Source of the DNA: Pseudotamlana haliotis
GTDB taxonomy: Bacteria > Bacteroidota > Bacteroidia > Flavobacteriales > Flavobacteriaceae
Length of the DNA: 64,000 nucleotides
Assembly (NCBI RefSeq): GCF_008806375.1
Contig: NZ_WAAT01000041.1
Location: 85,697-149,696, forward strand
Direction: 5' to 3'
In this document: piece by piece, positions 27,328 to 36,732 of the stretch
Layout: each line of letters opens with the position of its first letter
How positions within the stretch are numbered: position 1 is the stretch's first letter
Translations under genes and position numbers: made by a program
The notes under the pieces: model-generated
Database searches by the model: none
What the model was told of the DNA's origin: nothing
The model's input: the letters and a program-made list of their open reading frames with translations, nothing else

Positions 27328-28086
27328 TTAAATATCCTTTAACATTTTAATATCATCAGTAAGTACCCAACCTGTTTTACCATCGGTCAACTTAATTTTT
27401 TGCCAATCGTCATAAGATTCTATGACCTGAACTTTGGTACCTTCATGAAGTCTAAAAGCTTCTTCACTTTTAGCATTTGGGGTGCTTTTCACCTTACTTT
27501 CTTGCACAAAAACAATAGCCGGATTATCCTTTTTACCTAAGTTGTATTTATGGAACGCTAAAGTCAGGGTCACGCAAATCATCGCTAAAACCGTTAAACT
27601 CCCAACAAAGGTTAAACGCTTTTGTGTTGTAGCATATGAAAAATGATAAACCAAGAATAAAATCACAAAAACGAACATCAAACAAACTGCCGTTATCGCC
27701 CACCCATCAAAAGTCATCTTATTGGTAAGATTATTGATGAATTTAGATAAGCCCGCTTCTGGCACCTTATCAATAGCATCAACAGTCATGTTTTCAGCGT
27801 AAGCTAAATTATTTTTAACATCGCTATCATTCGGGTTTAAAAGCAATGCTTTTTCATAATAGTAAATACTTGGCGCGATATTATTCAACTTGTAATTGGC
27901 ATTTGCCAGGTTAAAGTATAAATCTGCTGAATGTACACCGCTTTCTAAAATCGCTTGATAGTTATCAATAGCTTCAGCATATTTTCCGTCGTTGTAAAAA
28001 CGATTGGCTTTTTCAAACAAGGCGTCATTTTGAGCAAAAACGCCAAAAGTGAGCAAAAACGCCATAAAATAAAGTATAGTTTTCAT
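27328..28086 (-). CDS. batE: BatE: TPR protein with C-terminal SH3-like domain
   Basis: 252 residues from the ATG at 28086. An upstream in-frame ATG at 28107 would overlap batD and hides the signal peptide, so I reject it. Signal peptide MKTILYFMAFLLTFGVFAQ, two to three TPRs (about 20-100, with AIDNYQAILESG and YYYEKALLLNPND), then membrane segments near 130-150 and 160-180. A bacterial SH3 domain follows at 190-252 (HEGTKVQVIESYDDWQKIKLTDGKTGWV is its region, split here only for description). It lies 1 bp from batD and is the last bat gene. Confidence 0.88.
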   Translation of the reverse strand: MKTILYFMAFLLTFGVFAQNDALFEKANRFYNDGKYAEAIDNYQAILESGVHSADLYFNLANANYKLNNIAPSIYYYEKALLLNPNDSDVKNNLAYAENMTVDAIDKVPEAGLSKFINNLTNKMTFDGWAITAVCLMFVFVILFLVYHFSYATTQKRLTFVGSLTVLAMICVTLTLAFHKYNLGKKDNPAIVFVQESKVKSTPNAKSEEAFRLHEGTKVQVIESYDDWQKIKLTDGKTGWVLTDDIKMLKDI

Positions 28087-28087
28087 C

Positions 28088-29866
28088 TTAACGTGCTTGT
28101 TTATCAATTAGAGAAATGGTTGCCCCGGCCTTTTCAAAATCCTCTTGCATGGTGGCAATATCAATTGGGGTATAACGTGCCAATTCACAACGTTCAATTA
28201 AGCTTATAAAATCAGTAATTACAACCTCATCAACTTGTTTTCCTTTGAGTAAATCAATGATTTTTTCCTTACTCATATCGCTCGTTTCAATATGCAACTT
28301 TGCTTTCAGGTAGTTGTGTAAAGCTTTCTCTAAGGCAATATAAAAGGCTTCTTTCTGACCTAGAGATTTCTTAGCGTGCCCTAAATACTTTTTAACCAAC
28401 TTATTGGCTTTTCTAATTTTATTTCCTGAAACATCGGCATCACGATCGGCCTTTTTATTACGAATCACAATGGCTAACGGAATGGCCAATAGCGGCAATA
28501 ATAACAAACTCCAAAACAAATTGGTTTTGAAGAAGTAACTCTGTTTAATCGTACTAAAATCTGTTTGCGTTTTAATAAAAGCAAAGTGATCGGTGTTTGA
28601 AACCACTTCTTGCTTGTTTACCGCTGAATCGCGATTATTTTCAGCATTTGCTGAATGACTTGCGGGTCCGTTTAAAACATCAATTAAAATTTCTTCAGAA
28701 GACAAACGCTTATACTGCTTCGTTTTTAGGTCAAAGTAGGAAAATGATATGCTCGGTATAGGGTACTTTCCTTTGTACTGCGGTACAATGGTATAACTAT
28801 CGGTGATACTTCCTTTCATTCCCGATAAGGTCGTTCGTACCTTTTCATCATGCTCGGGCTCATAAACCTCCAAAGAACTTGGTAAGGTTACTTTTGGTAG
28901 CTTAAATAATTTTAAATTTCCAGTACCTTCTACCGAAATATTTAACTGTAAAGATTCGGTAGCATCCAGTGCTGTTTTAGAAGCTTGAACATCAAAATCA
29001 AAAGTTCCAACAGCACCTGTAAAATCTAGAGGCTTTCCGGCTTCAGGAAGTGCTTTCACATTAATAGTTTTTCGCCCTGCCGAAATCGTTCTATTTACAC
29101 GAGACATTACAACCCCACCAAAAATATCACGACGGTTGGTTGGTACACGTAACGCTAAATCTAAACTTAAAGGTTCTATGTCTAACTTACCCGTTTTTTG
29201 CGGATAAAGCACCGCTTTTTTATAAACTAAAAAACGATAATCTTCACCGTTATATTTCCCATTTTGAACCTTTTCATTTTGAGTATTAATAATCTGGCTC
29301 CAAAAATCGTTATATCGTGGTGAATCAATTTCATTAATGTGATCGGCACCGATAGTAGGCGAAATATAAAGCTTATACACCACCGTAATCGCTTCGTTTA
29401 AGTACGGATTGGTATTAGAAATTTCAGCAACCAAATGCACACCTTCTGAAGCCACGTACGATGGATCATTTGGATCCTTAGGAATGTCTACAGCTGCAGT
29501 GACCTGTATCTTTTTAGGTGTCGTTTTATAGGTGTTCCCTTCAATCACTATAGAGGCTTGCGAAATAGTGAATGTGCCTCGTTTTTTCGGTGCCAAAAAA
29601 TAACTATAGGTTTTTTTATAAGTACGTTTTCCATTAATCCAAGAGTTGCTCACCGACTGGTTTGGACCGCCAACAACGGTAAAGTTTGAGAAATCTGGTG
29701 GTGTAAAATGATCACCATCACGATTCATCTCAAAATCAACACGCAAACGTTCATTAATCCCTAACTTTTGCTTGCTTGTTTTCATCACAAACTCAAGGTC
29801 TTGTCCAGAAGCGATACTAGCTGAACACACAATTAGTAATATGAATATGTTTTTTATAAACTGCAT
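28088..29866 (-). CDS. batD: BatD: oxygen-tolerance family membrane protein
   Basis: 592 residues. Signal peptide (ends SIASGQ), a long periplasmic beta-rich part with several Ig-like repeats (about 20-420), one membrane segment near 450-470 (LFWSLLLLPLLAIPLAIVI), and a cytoplasmic helical tail (480-592). BatD belongs to the Bacteroides aerotolerance set. The biochemical role is not known; the proteins probably form an envelope complex with BatA and BatB. Tightly linked to batE. Confidence 0.9.
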   Translation of the reverse strand: MQFIKNIFILLIVCSASIASGQDLEFVMKTSKQKLGINERLRVDFEMNRDGDHFTPPDFSNFTVVGGPNQSVSNSWINGKRTYKKTYSYFLAPKKRGTFTISQASIVIEGNTYKTTPKKIQVTAAVDIPKDPNDPSYVASEGVHLVAEISNTNPYLNEAITVVYKLYISPTIGADHINEIDSPRYNDFWSQIINTQNEKVQNGKYNGEDYRFLVYKKAVLYPQKTGKLDIEPLSLDLALRVPTNRRDIFGGVVMSRVNRTISAGRKTINVKALPEAGKPLDFTGAVGTFDFDVQASKTALDATESLQLNISVEGTGNLKLFKLPKVTLPSSLEVYEPEHDEKVRTTLSGMKGSITDSYTIVPQYKGKYPIPSISFSYFDLKTKQYKRLSSEEILIDVLNGPASHSANAENNRDSAVNKQEVVSNTDHFAFIKTQTDFSTIKQSYFFKTNLFWSLLLLPLLAIPLAIVIRNKKADRDADVSGNKIRKANKLVKKYLGHAKKSLGQKEAFYIALEKALHNYLKAKLHIETSDMSKEKIIDLLKGKQVDEVVITDFISLIERCELARYTPIDIATMQEDFEKAGATISLIDKQAR

Positions 29867-29914
29867 ATTAGACTTTAATTATTAACGCTAATCCTGATTT
29901 ACTTTTAAAATTTA

Positions 29915-29927
29915 CGCTTTCGCGGAA
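29915..29927 (+). repeat. CGCTTTCGCGGAA dispersed repeat, batC-batD spacer
   Basis: Exact 13-bp core in the 79-bp spacer between batC and batD; an identical core lies in the next spacer at 30861. Confidence 0.7.
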
Positions 29928-29945
29928 TTGAAAATCGGCACTAAA

Positions 29946-30797
29946 CTACCAATCTTTCTCCGATTTTATTTTAACCCCTTTTTGTTTTTCGGCATTAATT
30001 TTTTCTTGAACCTCCTGTTCTTGATTATCCATAGCCTCTAACAAACTTTTAATTTGCTGTGGTGATAATTGTCCGGGTTGCGGCTGAGGCTTTGCTTGAT
30101 CCTCTTCCTGATCTTTACCTTGCTCGTTTTTATCATCTTCTGGCTTGCCTTCATCATCCTCTTCATCTTCGCCGTCTTGTTTATCTTCGTTTTCGTCTTC
30201 CCCTTCTTCCTGATCCTGGTTTTCGTCTTCGTTTTCGCCTTCCTGATCTTTGTTATCCTCGTTTTCCTGATTCTCTTGATCGTCCTGGTTTTCTTGATCA
30301 TCCTGATTTTCGTCGTTCTGATCTTGGTTTTGGTCCTTTTGCTCTTCAGCACAAACCTTAGCTACAGCAAGATTATAACGGGTTTCATCATCTGAAGGGT
30401 CATTTCTTAAAGCACTTTTATAAGCTTCAACAGCTTCTTTACATTTTTCATTCTGCATTAAAACATTCCCAATATTATGAAAAGCTCTATGCTTCTCGTC
30501 TTTAGATGTCGCTTTCTTAGCAGCCTGTTCCAAACGAAATAGGGCTTCGTCAAAATTTTCGGTTTTAATGTAGGCATTGGCCAGATTATAAGCACCCGCG
30601 ACTGAAGTTTCTTGTTCTGAAATTGCTTTACGGTAAGCCATTTCAGCAGCAACAAAATCTTCAGATTCGGCTAGGTCATTGCCTTCATACACGAAATTGT
30701 TCGCTTTTTTTGCAGCCAACAATTGGGCTTCATCTTCTTCTTGCGAAAATCCAAAAAGCGTGATAAATAGTACTAAGCCTGTTATTATTTGTTTCAT
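29946..30797 (-). CDS. batC: BatC: TPR protein with very acidic low-complexity tail
   Basis: 283 residues. Signal peptide (ends LFGFSQ), three TPRs (about 35-150: MAYRKAISEQETSVAGAYNL, FHNIGNVLMQNEKCKEAVEA). Residues about 155-235 are built almost only of E, D, Q, N, K and G (NQDDQENQDDQENQENED). A short helical end follows (LSPQQIKSLLEAMDNQE). TPR proteins of this operon probably hold partner proteins together in the periplasm. The tail is low complexity and may vary in length between strains. Confidence 0.88.
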   Translation of the reverse strand: MKQIITGLVLFITLFGFSQEEDEAQLLAAKKANNFVYEGNDLAESEDFVAAEMAYRKAISEQETSVAGAYNLANAYIKTENFDEALFRLEQAAKKATSKDEKHRAFHNIGNVLMQNEKCKEAVEAYKSALRNDPSDDETRYNLAVAKVCAEEQKDQNQDQNDENQDDQENQDDQENQENEDNKDQEGENEDENQDQEEGEDENEDKQDGEDEEDDEGKPEDDKNEQGKDQEEDQAKPQPQPGQLSPQQIKSLLEAMDNQEQEVQEKINAEKQKGVKIKSEKDW

Positions 30798-30860
30798 TGT
30801 TACACTTTTATTTTAATTATAAAACCGGTGTATCTGTATTTATTTCTAGTCTTCCAGAAT

Positions 30861-30873
30861 CGCTTTCGCGGAA
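30861..30873 (+). repeat. CGCTTTCGCGGAA dispersed repeat, batB-batC spacer
   Basis: Exact 13-bp core in the 77-bp spacer between batB and batC, followed by ATTAAAG. Confidence 0.7.
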
Positions 30874-30874
30874 A

Positions 30875-31912
30875 TTAAAGGTTTTCATTAAATAAGTTTA
30901 ATTTCTTTAGCCAACCTGTTTTTCTTTCTAACAAGAAAATATCTAATAGTAAAAAGAAAATTCCGAAGCCTAAAAACCACTGAAACTGGTCTTTGAAATC
31001 AGCAAACTGCTTGGCTTCAAATTCAGTTTTGTCCATCGCGTTTAAAATCTCACGAATTTCTTCAACTACCGCATTGGTATTTCTTCCGTTAATATAAACC
31101 CCATCACCTGCATCGGCAATAGCTTTAAGCGTGTCTTCATTCAATTTCGTGATAACCGTTTCGCCTTGGTTGTCTTTTTTATAATTTAAAACTACACCAT
31201 TACGTTTCTCAGGAATCGGGCCACCCTTCACATCACCAACACCAATTGTAAAGATGCGAATACCTTCTTCACTGGCTTCTTCAGCAACGGCCTCTGAAGC
31301 TTCACTGTGATCTTCACCATCAGAAATAATAATTAAAACACGATTGGTTTGCTCGGCATTATCAAAATAGGTTTTTGATAAATTAATAGCTTCATTAATA
31401 GCGGTTCCTTGAGAAGATAACATATCAGTATTCATGCCTTGTAAAAACATTTTTGCCGAAGCATAATCTGTTGTAATAGGCAATTGCGGAAAAGCTTTTC
31501 CCGCGTAAGCAATAATACCAATACGGTCACTAGCTAAGTTATTGATGATTTGCGTCACCAGCTGTTTCGATTTATCTAAACGGTTTGGTGCGATGTCTTC
31601 GGCTAGCATACTTTTAGAGACATCAACCGCAAAAACTATATCAACACCTTCACGCTTTACGGTTTCTAGTTTGGTACCCACTTTAGGGTTCACCAAAGCC
31701 AAGGCTAAACAAGCAAAAGCTAAACTTAAAACCACTACTTTTAAAACACCTTTAAACACTGAACGGTTCGGACTCAACCTTTTCAGGGCTTTTTTATCAG
31801 CAAATTTATTTTGCGCTTTATACCTCCAAAATTGAAGCACCAAAAAGAGGAGGATTATCACAGGAATAATACCTAACGCCCAAAACCATATTTTTTCTTC
31901 TAATTGATACAT
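30875..31912 (-). CDS. batB: BatB: von Willebrand factor A domain membrane protein
   Basis: 345 residues. Membrane segments near 8-28, 58-75 and 310-328 enclose a VWA domain (about 88-290) with an intact MIDAS start DVSKS (D97). The domain also has TDYASAKMFLQG and IISDGEDHSE. Works with BatA in the aerotolerance cluster, probably as a membrane-anchored metal-dependent binding unit. The gene is 77 bp from batA. Confidence 0.9.
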   Translation of the reverse strand: MYQLEEKIWFWALGIIPVIILLFLVLQFWRYKAQNKFADKKALKRLSPNRSVFKGVLKVVVLSLAFACLALALVNPKVGTKLETVKREGVDIVFAVDVSKSMLAEDIAPNRLDKSKQLVTQIINNLASDRIGIIAYAGKAFPQLPITTDYASAKMFLQGMNTDMLSSQGTAINEAINLSKTYFDNAEQTNRVLIIISDGEDHSEASEAVAEEASEEGIRIFTIGVGDVKGGPIPEKRNGVVLNYKKDNQGETVITKLNEDTLKAIADAGDGVYINGRNTNAVVEEIREILNAMDKTEFEAKQFADFKDQFQWFLGFGIFFLLLDIFLLERKTGWLKKLNLFNENL

Positions 31913-31989
31913 TAAATTTGTTTAATTATTTTTCGTGGACTTGTTTATATAACGTACCACAAATGCACTAATAACTCTTTTACATCATG

Positions 31990-32994
31990 CTATACAAAAC
32001 TTCTAAAAACCGTAAAACGTAGCAATAGTTCTATAAGCAATAATAAGCCTGCCAATAGTACTAACGGACGATATAATTCTTGATAGTTATAGAACTTAAA
32101 TTCTTCTACATCAGTTTTTTCTAACTTGTTGATTTCATCATAAATCGCTTCGAGCTTTTCATTATTAGTCGCTCTAAAGTATTTTCCGCCGGTCACCTCA
32201 GCAATTTCTTTTAACAAGACCTCATCAATTTCAACTTGTACTCTGCCATATTGAAAATTTCCGTTAGGTAAAATGGCCACAGGCGATAAAGCCATACCAT
32301 TCGTTCCTAAGCCAATGGTATAGGTTTTTATACCATATTCTACAGCCAATTCACTGGCTATTTTAGGATCAATAAAACCTGAATTGTTAACCCCGTCGGT
32401 TAATAAAATAATCACTTTACTCTTCGCCTTACTATCTTTTAACCGGTTTACCGAAGTGGCCAAGCCCATGCCTATAGCCGTTCCTCCTTCAATAATGTTA
32501 TTATACTTGATACTTTCTAAAGAACGGAGTACAATGGCTTTATCGCTCGTTATTGGTGTTTTTGTATAACTCTCACCAGCGTACTCAACTAAACCAATTC
32601 TATCGTTAGGTCTTCCTTTAATGAAATCGGCTGCCACATCTTTTAAAGCCTCCAAACGGTTCGGCTTTAAATCTTTGGCCAACATACTTCCAGAAACGTC
32701 TATTGCCATAACAATATCTATACCACGCGTGGTTTTTGTTCTGGATGACACATCTACAGATCGCGGTCTTGCCAAAGCAGTGATTAAAAAGGCTAAGGCT
32801 AATAAGCGTAAAACGAACATCAAGTGCCTTAATTTTGGCAACCAAGAATTGGTCAACTGAAAACCTTTTAAGCTTGACATTTTTAATTCTGCCGTTTGCT
32901 TATTGTTTTTAAACACATACCACAAAATAGCTAGTGGTAGCAACAGTAACAACCAGAAAAACTCTTTATTTAAAAACTCTGCACCTTCAAACAT
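31990..32994 (-). CDS. batA: BatA: von Willebrand factor A domain membrane protein
   Basis: 334 residues. Membrane segments near 12-28, 58-75 and 308-325, with a VWA domain between carrying MIDAS DVSGS (D99) and LLTDGVNNSG. Its ATG shares one base with the stop of the preceding gene (TAATG), so translation is likely coupled. Pairs with BatB. Confidence 0.91.
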   Translation of the reverse strand: MFEGAEFLNKEFFWLLLLLPLAILWYVFKNNKQTAELKMSSLKGFQLTNSWLPKLRHLMFVLRLLALAFLITALARPRSVDVSSRTKTTRGIDIVMAIDVSGSMLAKDLKPNRLEALKDVAADFIKGRPNDRIGLVEYAGESYTKTPITSDKAIVLRSLESIKYNNIIEGGTAIGMGLATSVNRLKDSKAKSKVIILLTDGVNNSGFIDPKIASELAVEYGIKTYTIGLGTNGMALSPVAILPNGNFQYGRVQVEIDEVLLKEIAEVTGGKYFRATNNEKLEAIYDEINKLEKTDVEEFKFYNYQELYRPLVLLAGLLLLIELLLRFTVFRSFV

Positions 32995-34643
32995 TATTCT
33001 TCTGCCTCTTTAAGTTCAACTGAATTTAAAATACGTGTCACCATTTGTTCGGCGTAAACATCCTGTTCTTTATGGAAAATCATAATTTGTTGTACGACAC
33101 TCTCAGACGCGAAGCCCAACATCACATACTTGCCTTTTTCAAAGTTTTCAGTGCCTTGGATTGGCATATCCATGGTTCCGAAAACCTTAACCCCTTCGGC
33201 ACCATTTGGCGTCACGAATTCTTCATTTTTAGTAATGATATTTTGAGCACCAGCAGCTTCAAACATTTTCAGGCTTGCCCCTAATGATTTATTAATATCT
33301 ATTTGCGGTTTAGCTTGTCCTTGAGTTTGCTGCTGTTCTTGACCCGGACTATTTAGTGTGGTTGTAGCCACAACCAATTGGAATCCGTCAATTAAACTCC
33401 CATAACTAAACTGCGTTAATTTCATTTGTTGAGCGGCAGCCTCAGGTAATTCAGGCGTTGTACGTTTTAAAACTTTAGGTGTAGAAATCGTTACAGGCGG
33501 AATCCCATATTGACTAGTCACCCACTCACCATCTAAAAGTTCTTTACTATCGTGACCCATGATAGTATCTTTAACATAACTGAACCCATATTTTAAGGAA
33601 AGCCCAGTAAACGTCGCTAAAAGTAAAAAGACACTAATACCAACTGTTAGCCATATTTTTTTACGTTGCTTTTTGCGTTCTTGCTCTTCTCTGTATTGTT
33701 CATCCAGAAGTTTTTCTTCTTCCGAAGGTTCAGGCAATGCTTCTTTAACGTGATCTATTTCCACATCAATAGTCTTTCTATCGAGCTTCGCCAACTCAAT
33801 ATCTGGAGCAGATTTAGCGAATTTTACTAAATCGGCACGTTTTAAGATGCTTTCTAATTTTTTAATATCATCCTGACTTAAATCAACCTGATTACCGGCC
33901 TTAAGCAAATTTAAATGACTAATAAGTTCATCGGTAGTACTTTCTAAAGCACGGTCGTAAACTTTCTCATCTAAATACTTTCTAATAATGAAGGTTAAAT
34001 CAGAATAATAATCCTTAAGGTTTTCATGTTCCAAGTAGTGACTTTCATCTAAAGTTTGCAAGGCTAATTTCGCACGATCATACGGTGGTAGTAAGGCTAT
34101 TTTTTCGTCTTCGGTTAATGGTTTTTGTCTCCAAATAAACCAATACAATAAAAAGCCAATGAGTGCGATAACTAATAACCCAATAAGCACCGGCTTCCAC
34201 CAGTTGCTTCCGCTTTTTTCAACGGCCATTATAGGTTTATAATCAAAAAGCCCTTGAGTGGTATCAATAGCTACATTGTGGATTTCAACCTGAACTGAAT
34301 CGGTCATGAAAGTTTTATCACCGATGATAATTTTTTGCCTCGGAATGTTATATTTCCCAGAATCAAACTGTGTTAAACCGTATTTTTTAATGAGGTTGAA
34401 CTTATCTTTATTCTTTAAAGTATCAATATCATAAGATGCTATCAATTCCAGTGGCGCAAAAGTTTGGCCTTCCGGAAAAACCACTAAATCGGTAGAATCT
34501 GTTTCCACCTGAATATGATAAGTGATTTGCGCACCTATTTTAACCGATGTAGAATCTACCGTCGATTTCACCTGTGCATTTAAGGACAAAGCAAAAAGCA
34601 AAAAAGTGCCAAAAAACAACAGTTGTTGTCTTTTGAACGACAT
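32994..34643 (-). CDS. Bat-cluster membrane protein with DUF4381-like region
   Basis: 549 residues from the ATG at 34643, chosen because it gives an immediate signal peptide (MSFKRQQLLFFGTFLLFALS); a longer frame starts at 34682. A periplasmic domain comes first, then a membrane segment near 153-172 (WWKPVLIGLLVIALIGFLLY). A DUF4381-like helical part follows (HENLKDYYSDLTFIIRKYLD, ALESTTDELISHL). A second membrane segment lies near 330-350, and an exported C-terminal domain follows with a Q/P-rich linker (SPGQEQQQTQGQAKPQ). It sits between the DUF58 gene and batA, where such proteins are common. The function of the C-terminal domain is unknown. Confidence 0.8.
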   Translation of the reverse strand: MSFKRQQLLFFGTFLLFALSLNAQVKSTVDSTSVKIGAQITYHIQVETDSTDLVVFPEGQTFAPLELIASYDIDTLKNKDKFNLIKKYGLTQFDSGKYNIPRQKIIIGDKTFMTDSVQVEIHNVAIDTTQGLFDYKPIMAVEKSGSNWWKPVLIGLLVIALIGFLLYWFIWRQKPLTEDEKIALLPPYDRAKLALQTLDESHYLEHENLKDYYSDLTFIIRKYLDEKVYDRALESTTDELISHLNLLKAGNQVDLSQDDIKKLESILKRADLVKFAKSAPDIELAKLDRKTIDVEIDHVKEALPEPSEEEKLLDEQYREEQERKKQRKKIWLTVGISVFLLLATFTGLSLKYGFSYVKDTIMGHDSKELLDGEWVTSQYGIPPVTISTPKVLKRTTPELPEAAAQQMKLTQFSYGSLIDGFQLVVATTTLNSPGQEQQQTQGQAKPQIDINKSLGASLKMFEAAGAQNIITKNEEFVTPNGAEGVKVFGTMDMPIQGTENFEKGKYVMLGFASESVVQQIMIFHKEQDVYAEQMVTRILNSVELKEAEE

Positions 34644-34687
34644 TTTAATATTTTTAAAATTTATATCAATCCCTCTATACATGTTAA

Positions 34688-35554
34688 TTATCCTCTTCTT
34701 TTAAAATAGCCTAAAAGTTTTTTAACGTAGCTCTCATCAACACGACAATCAATAGTTCCGGCACCAGCTTTGTTAAAACTTTCCTTATAATAATTCACTT
34801 TTTCTTGATAGAATTTAGCATAATTACGTCGTACCGTTTTTGAAGATGTGTTCACCAACATGAGCTCATCGGTTTCTTCATCCTGCATTTGAACCATACC
34901 AAGATTCGGAATTTCTTCTTCGCGCTTATCGTAAATTCTTATGCCGGTCACATCATGTTTACCAGAAACAATTTTCATGGTTTGATGATAATCATCTGCA
35001 ATAAAATCACTCAGCACAAACACGATGGCTTTTTTCTTCATGACATTTTGCAGAAACTTTAAAGCTTCGGCAAAATTGGTTTTTTTACTTTCAGGCTCAA
35101 ACTCAATAAGTTCACGAATAATACGAAGCACGTGAGAGCGTCCTTTTTTAGGCGGAATATAAAGTTCGATCTTATCTGAAAACAAAATCAACCCAATTTT
35201 ATCGTTATTTTGAGTGGCTGAAAAAGCTAAAGTCGCAGCAATTTCAGTAACCACTTCATTTTTAAACTGATCGGCAGTTCCGAATAATTCAGACCCTGAA
35301 ACATCAACCATAAGCATCATGGTCAGCTCGCGTTCTTCCTCAAAAACCTTTACATAAGGCTCGTTGTATCGCGCGGTAACGTTCCAATCGATATTACGAA
35401 CATCATCACCAAATTGATACTGGCGCACCTCACTAAAAGTCATACCACGACCTTTGAAAGTAGAATGGTATTCTCCTCCAAAAATATGATCAGACAGTCG
35501 GCGTGTCTTAATCTCAATTTTCCGAACTTTTTTTAGTAATTGTTTAGTATCCAA
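34688..35554 (-). CDS. DUF58 domain protein of the moxR/bat cluster
   Basis: 288 residues from a TTG start, which I trust because the conserved family N-terminus (MDTKQLLKKVRKIEIKTRR) begins there. The DUF58 signature FGDDVRNIDWNVTARYNEPY is complete. It is followed by a VWA-like fold with MVDVSGSELFG and VLSDFIADD. No membrane segment. It normally partners with the MoxR ATPase encoded just upstream, likely in assembly or folding of the Bat membrane proteins. Confidence 0.9.
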   Translation of the reverse strand: MDTKQLLKKVRKIEIKTRRLSDHIFGGEYHSTFKGRGMTFSEVRQYQFGDDVRNIDWNVTARYNEPYVKVFEEERELTMMLMVDVSGSELFGTADQFKNEVVTEIAATLAFSATQNNDKIGLILFSDKIELYIPPKKGRSHVLRIIRELIEFEPESKKTNFAEALKFLQNVMKKKAIVFVLSDFIADDYHQTMKIVSGKHDVTGIRIYDKREEEIPNLGMVQMQDEETDELMLVNTSSKTVRRNYAKFYQEKVNYYKESFNKAGAGTIDCRVDESYVKKLLGYFKRRG

Positions 35555-35567
35555 TTGTTGTTGAATC

Positions 35568-35630
35568 GTTTATTTGTTAAATCGTTTATTTGTGAGCTGT
35601 TTAAACGAATAAACAGTTAAACAAATAAAC
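35568..35630. repeat. Long imperfect inverted repeat between moxR and the DUF58 gene
   Basis: The left arm from GTTTATTTGTTAA (35568-35580) and a second ATCGTTTATTTGT face the right arm TTAAACGAATAAACAG and TTAAACAAATAAAC ending at 35630. The arms pair over most of the 63 bases with a few mismatches, filling the whole spacer. A direct repeat (AATCGTTTATTTGT) is embedded. No T-run follows, so it is more like an mRNA-processing or stability hairpin than a terminator. Confidence 0.7.
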
Positions 35631-35631
35631 T

Positions 35632-36636
35632 TTATGGCACTTCTATTTCATTTACAATTTTATTGATGATATCAACCGAAGTGACGTTTTCAGCTTCAGC
35701 TTCATAGGTAATCCCGATTCTATGACGTAACACATCATAAACTACGGCACGTACGTCTTCAGGAATCACATAGCCACGACGTTTGATAAACGCGTAACAT
35801 TTTGCTGCTGTTGCTAGATTGATACTACCACGAGGTGAAGCCCCAAATGAAATTAATGGTTTTAAATCTTCTAATTTATATTTCTCTGGATAACGCGTTG
35901 CGAAGATGATATCCAAAATATACTTCTCTATTTTTTCGTCCATGTAAACTTCACGAACTACTTCTTGTGCTTTTAAAATTTGAGACACAGAAACTACAGG
36001 ACTTACTTTTTCCCAAGAACCTTTTAAGTTTGCTCTCATAATTAATTGCTCATCGGCAATTTTCGGGTAATCAATCACTGTTTTTAGCATAAAACGGTCA
36101 ACCTGTGCTTCCGGTAAGGGATACGTTCCTTCCTGCTCAACCGGGTTCATGGTTGCCATTACTAAAAACGGCTTATCCAGTTTAAAGGTTTCATCACCAA
36201 TGGTCACTTGCTTCTCTTGCATCGCCTCTAAAAGTGCCGATTGTACTTTTGCTGGCGCTCTATTGATCTCATCGGCCAATACAAAGTTTGCAAAAATAGG
36301 TCCCTTTTTAATAGAAAAATCATTAACCTTCATGTTGTAGATTAATGTTCCTGTAACATCGGCAGGCAATAAATCTGGCGTAAACTGAATTCTACTAAAA
36401 GACCCGTCTACCGCCTGAGACAAGGTGTTAATCGCAAGGGTTTTTGCCAATCCTGGCACCCCTTCTAACAAAATATGCCCCTGACCTAACAATCCGATAA
36501 GCAAACGCTCCACCATGTGTTTTTGGCCAACAATCACCTTGTTTACCTCACGCATTAGCAAATCAACAAAAGCACTTTCTTTTTCAATTTTTTCATTGAT
36601 CGACTTAATATCGATTGTACCTGATTCTTCCATCAT
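35632..36636 (-). CDS. moxR: MoxR family AAA+ ATPase
   Basis: 334 residues. Walker A GVPGLAKT (59-66), Walker B LADEINRAP (D122, E123), sensor region MATMNPVEQEGTYPLPEAQ, and the C-terminal lid with SFGASPRGSINL. A cytoplasmic AAA+ ATPase that acts as a chaperone for VWA-domain partner proteins. First gene of the bat cluster, divergent from the SDR gene, with a 287-bp spacer that probably holds the main promoter. Confidence 0.94.
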   Translation of the reverse strand: MMEESGTIDIKSINEKIEKESAFVDLLMREVNKVIVGQKHMVERLLIGLLGQGHILLEGVPGLAKTLAINTLSQAVDGSFSRIQFTPDLLPADVTGTLIYNMKVNDFSIKKGPIFANFVLADEINRAPAKVQSALLEAMQEKQVTIGDETFKLDKPFLVMATMNPVEQEGTYPLPEAQVDRFMLKTVIDYPKIADEQLIMRANLKGSWEKVSPVVSVSQILKAQEVVREVYMDEKIEKYILDIIFATRYPEKYKLEDLKPLISFGASPRGSINLATAAKCYAFIKRRGYVIPEDVRAVVYDVLRHRIGITYEAEAENVTSVDIINKIVNEIEVP

Positions 36637-36689
36637 TTTTAATTTAGTTAAAAGCCCGAATATACTTTCTTTATTTGAAGCCGCAAAAT

Positions 36690-36732
36690 GTTAAAAATTT
36701 TACTGTAAACCTGTTAAAAATTGGTTAAAAAT
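36690..36732. promoter_or_regulatory. Three direct GTTAAAAAT repeats upstream of moxR
   Basis: GTTAAAAAT occurs at 36690-36698, 36713-36721 and 36724-36732, starts 23 and 11 bp apart (about two and one helical turns). In AT-rich DNA this could be chance, but the spacing fits a protein-binding array between the divergent moxR and SDR genes. Confidence 0.25.

Noticed and set aside
30069..30395. Plus-strand open frame of about 108 codons, very hydrophobic
   Set aside because: It lies antisense to the D/E/Q-rich tail of batC. GAA/GAT-rich codons read backwards give Phe, Leu, Ile and Val, so the membrane-like text is an artefact.
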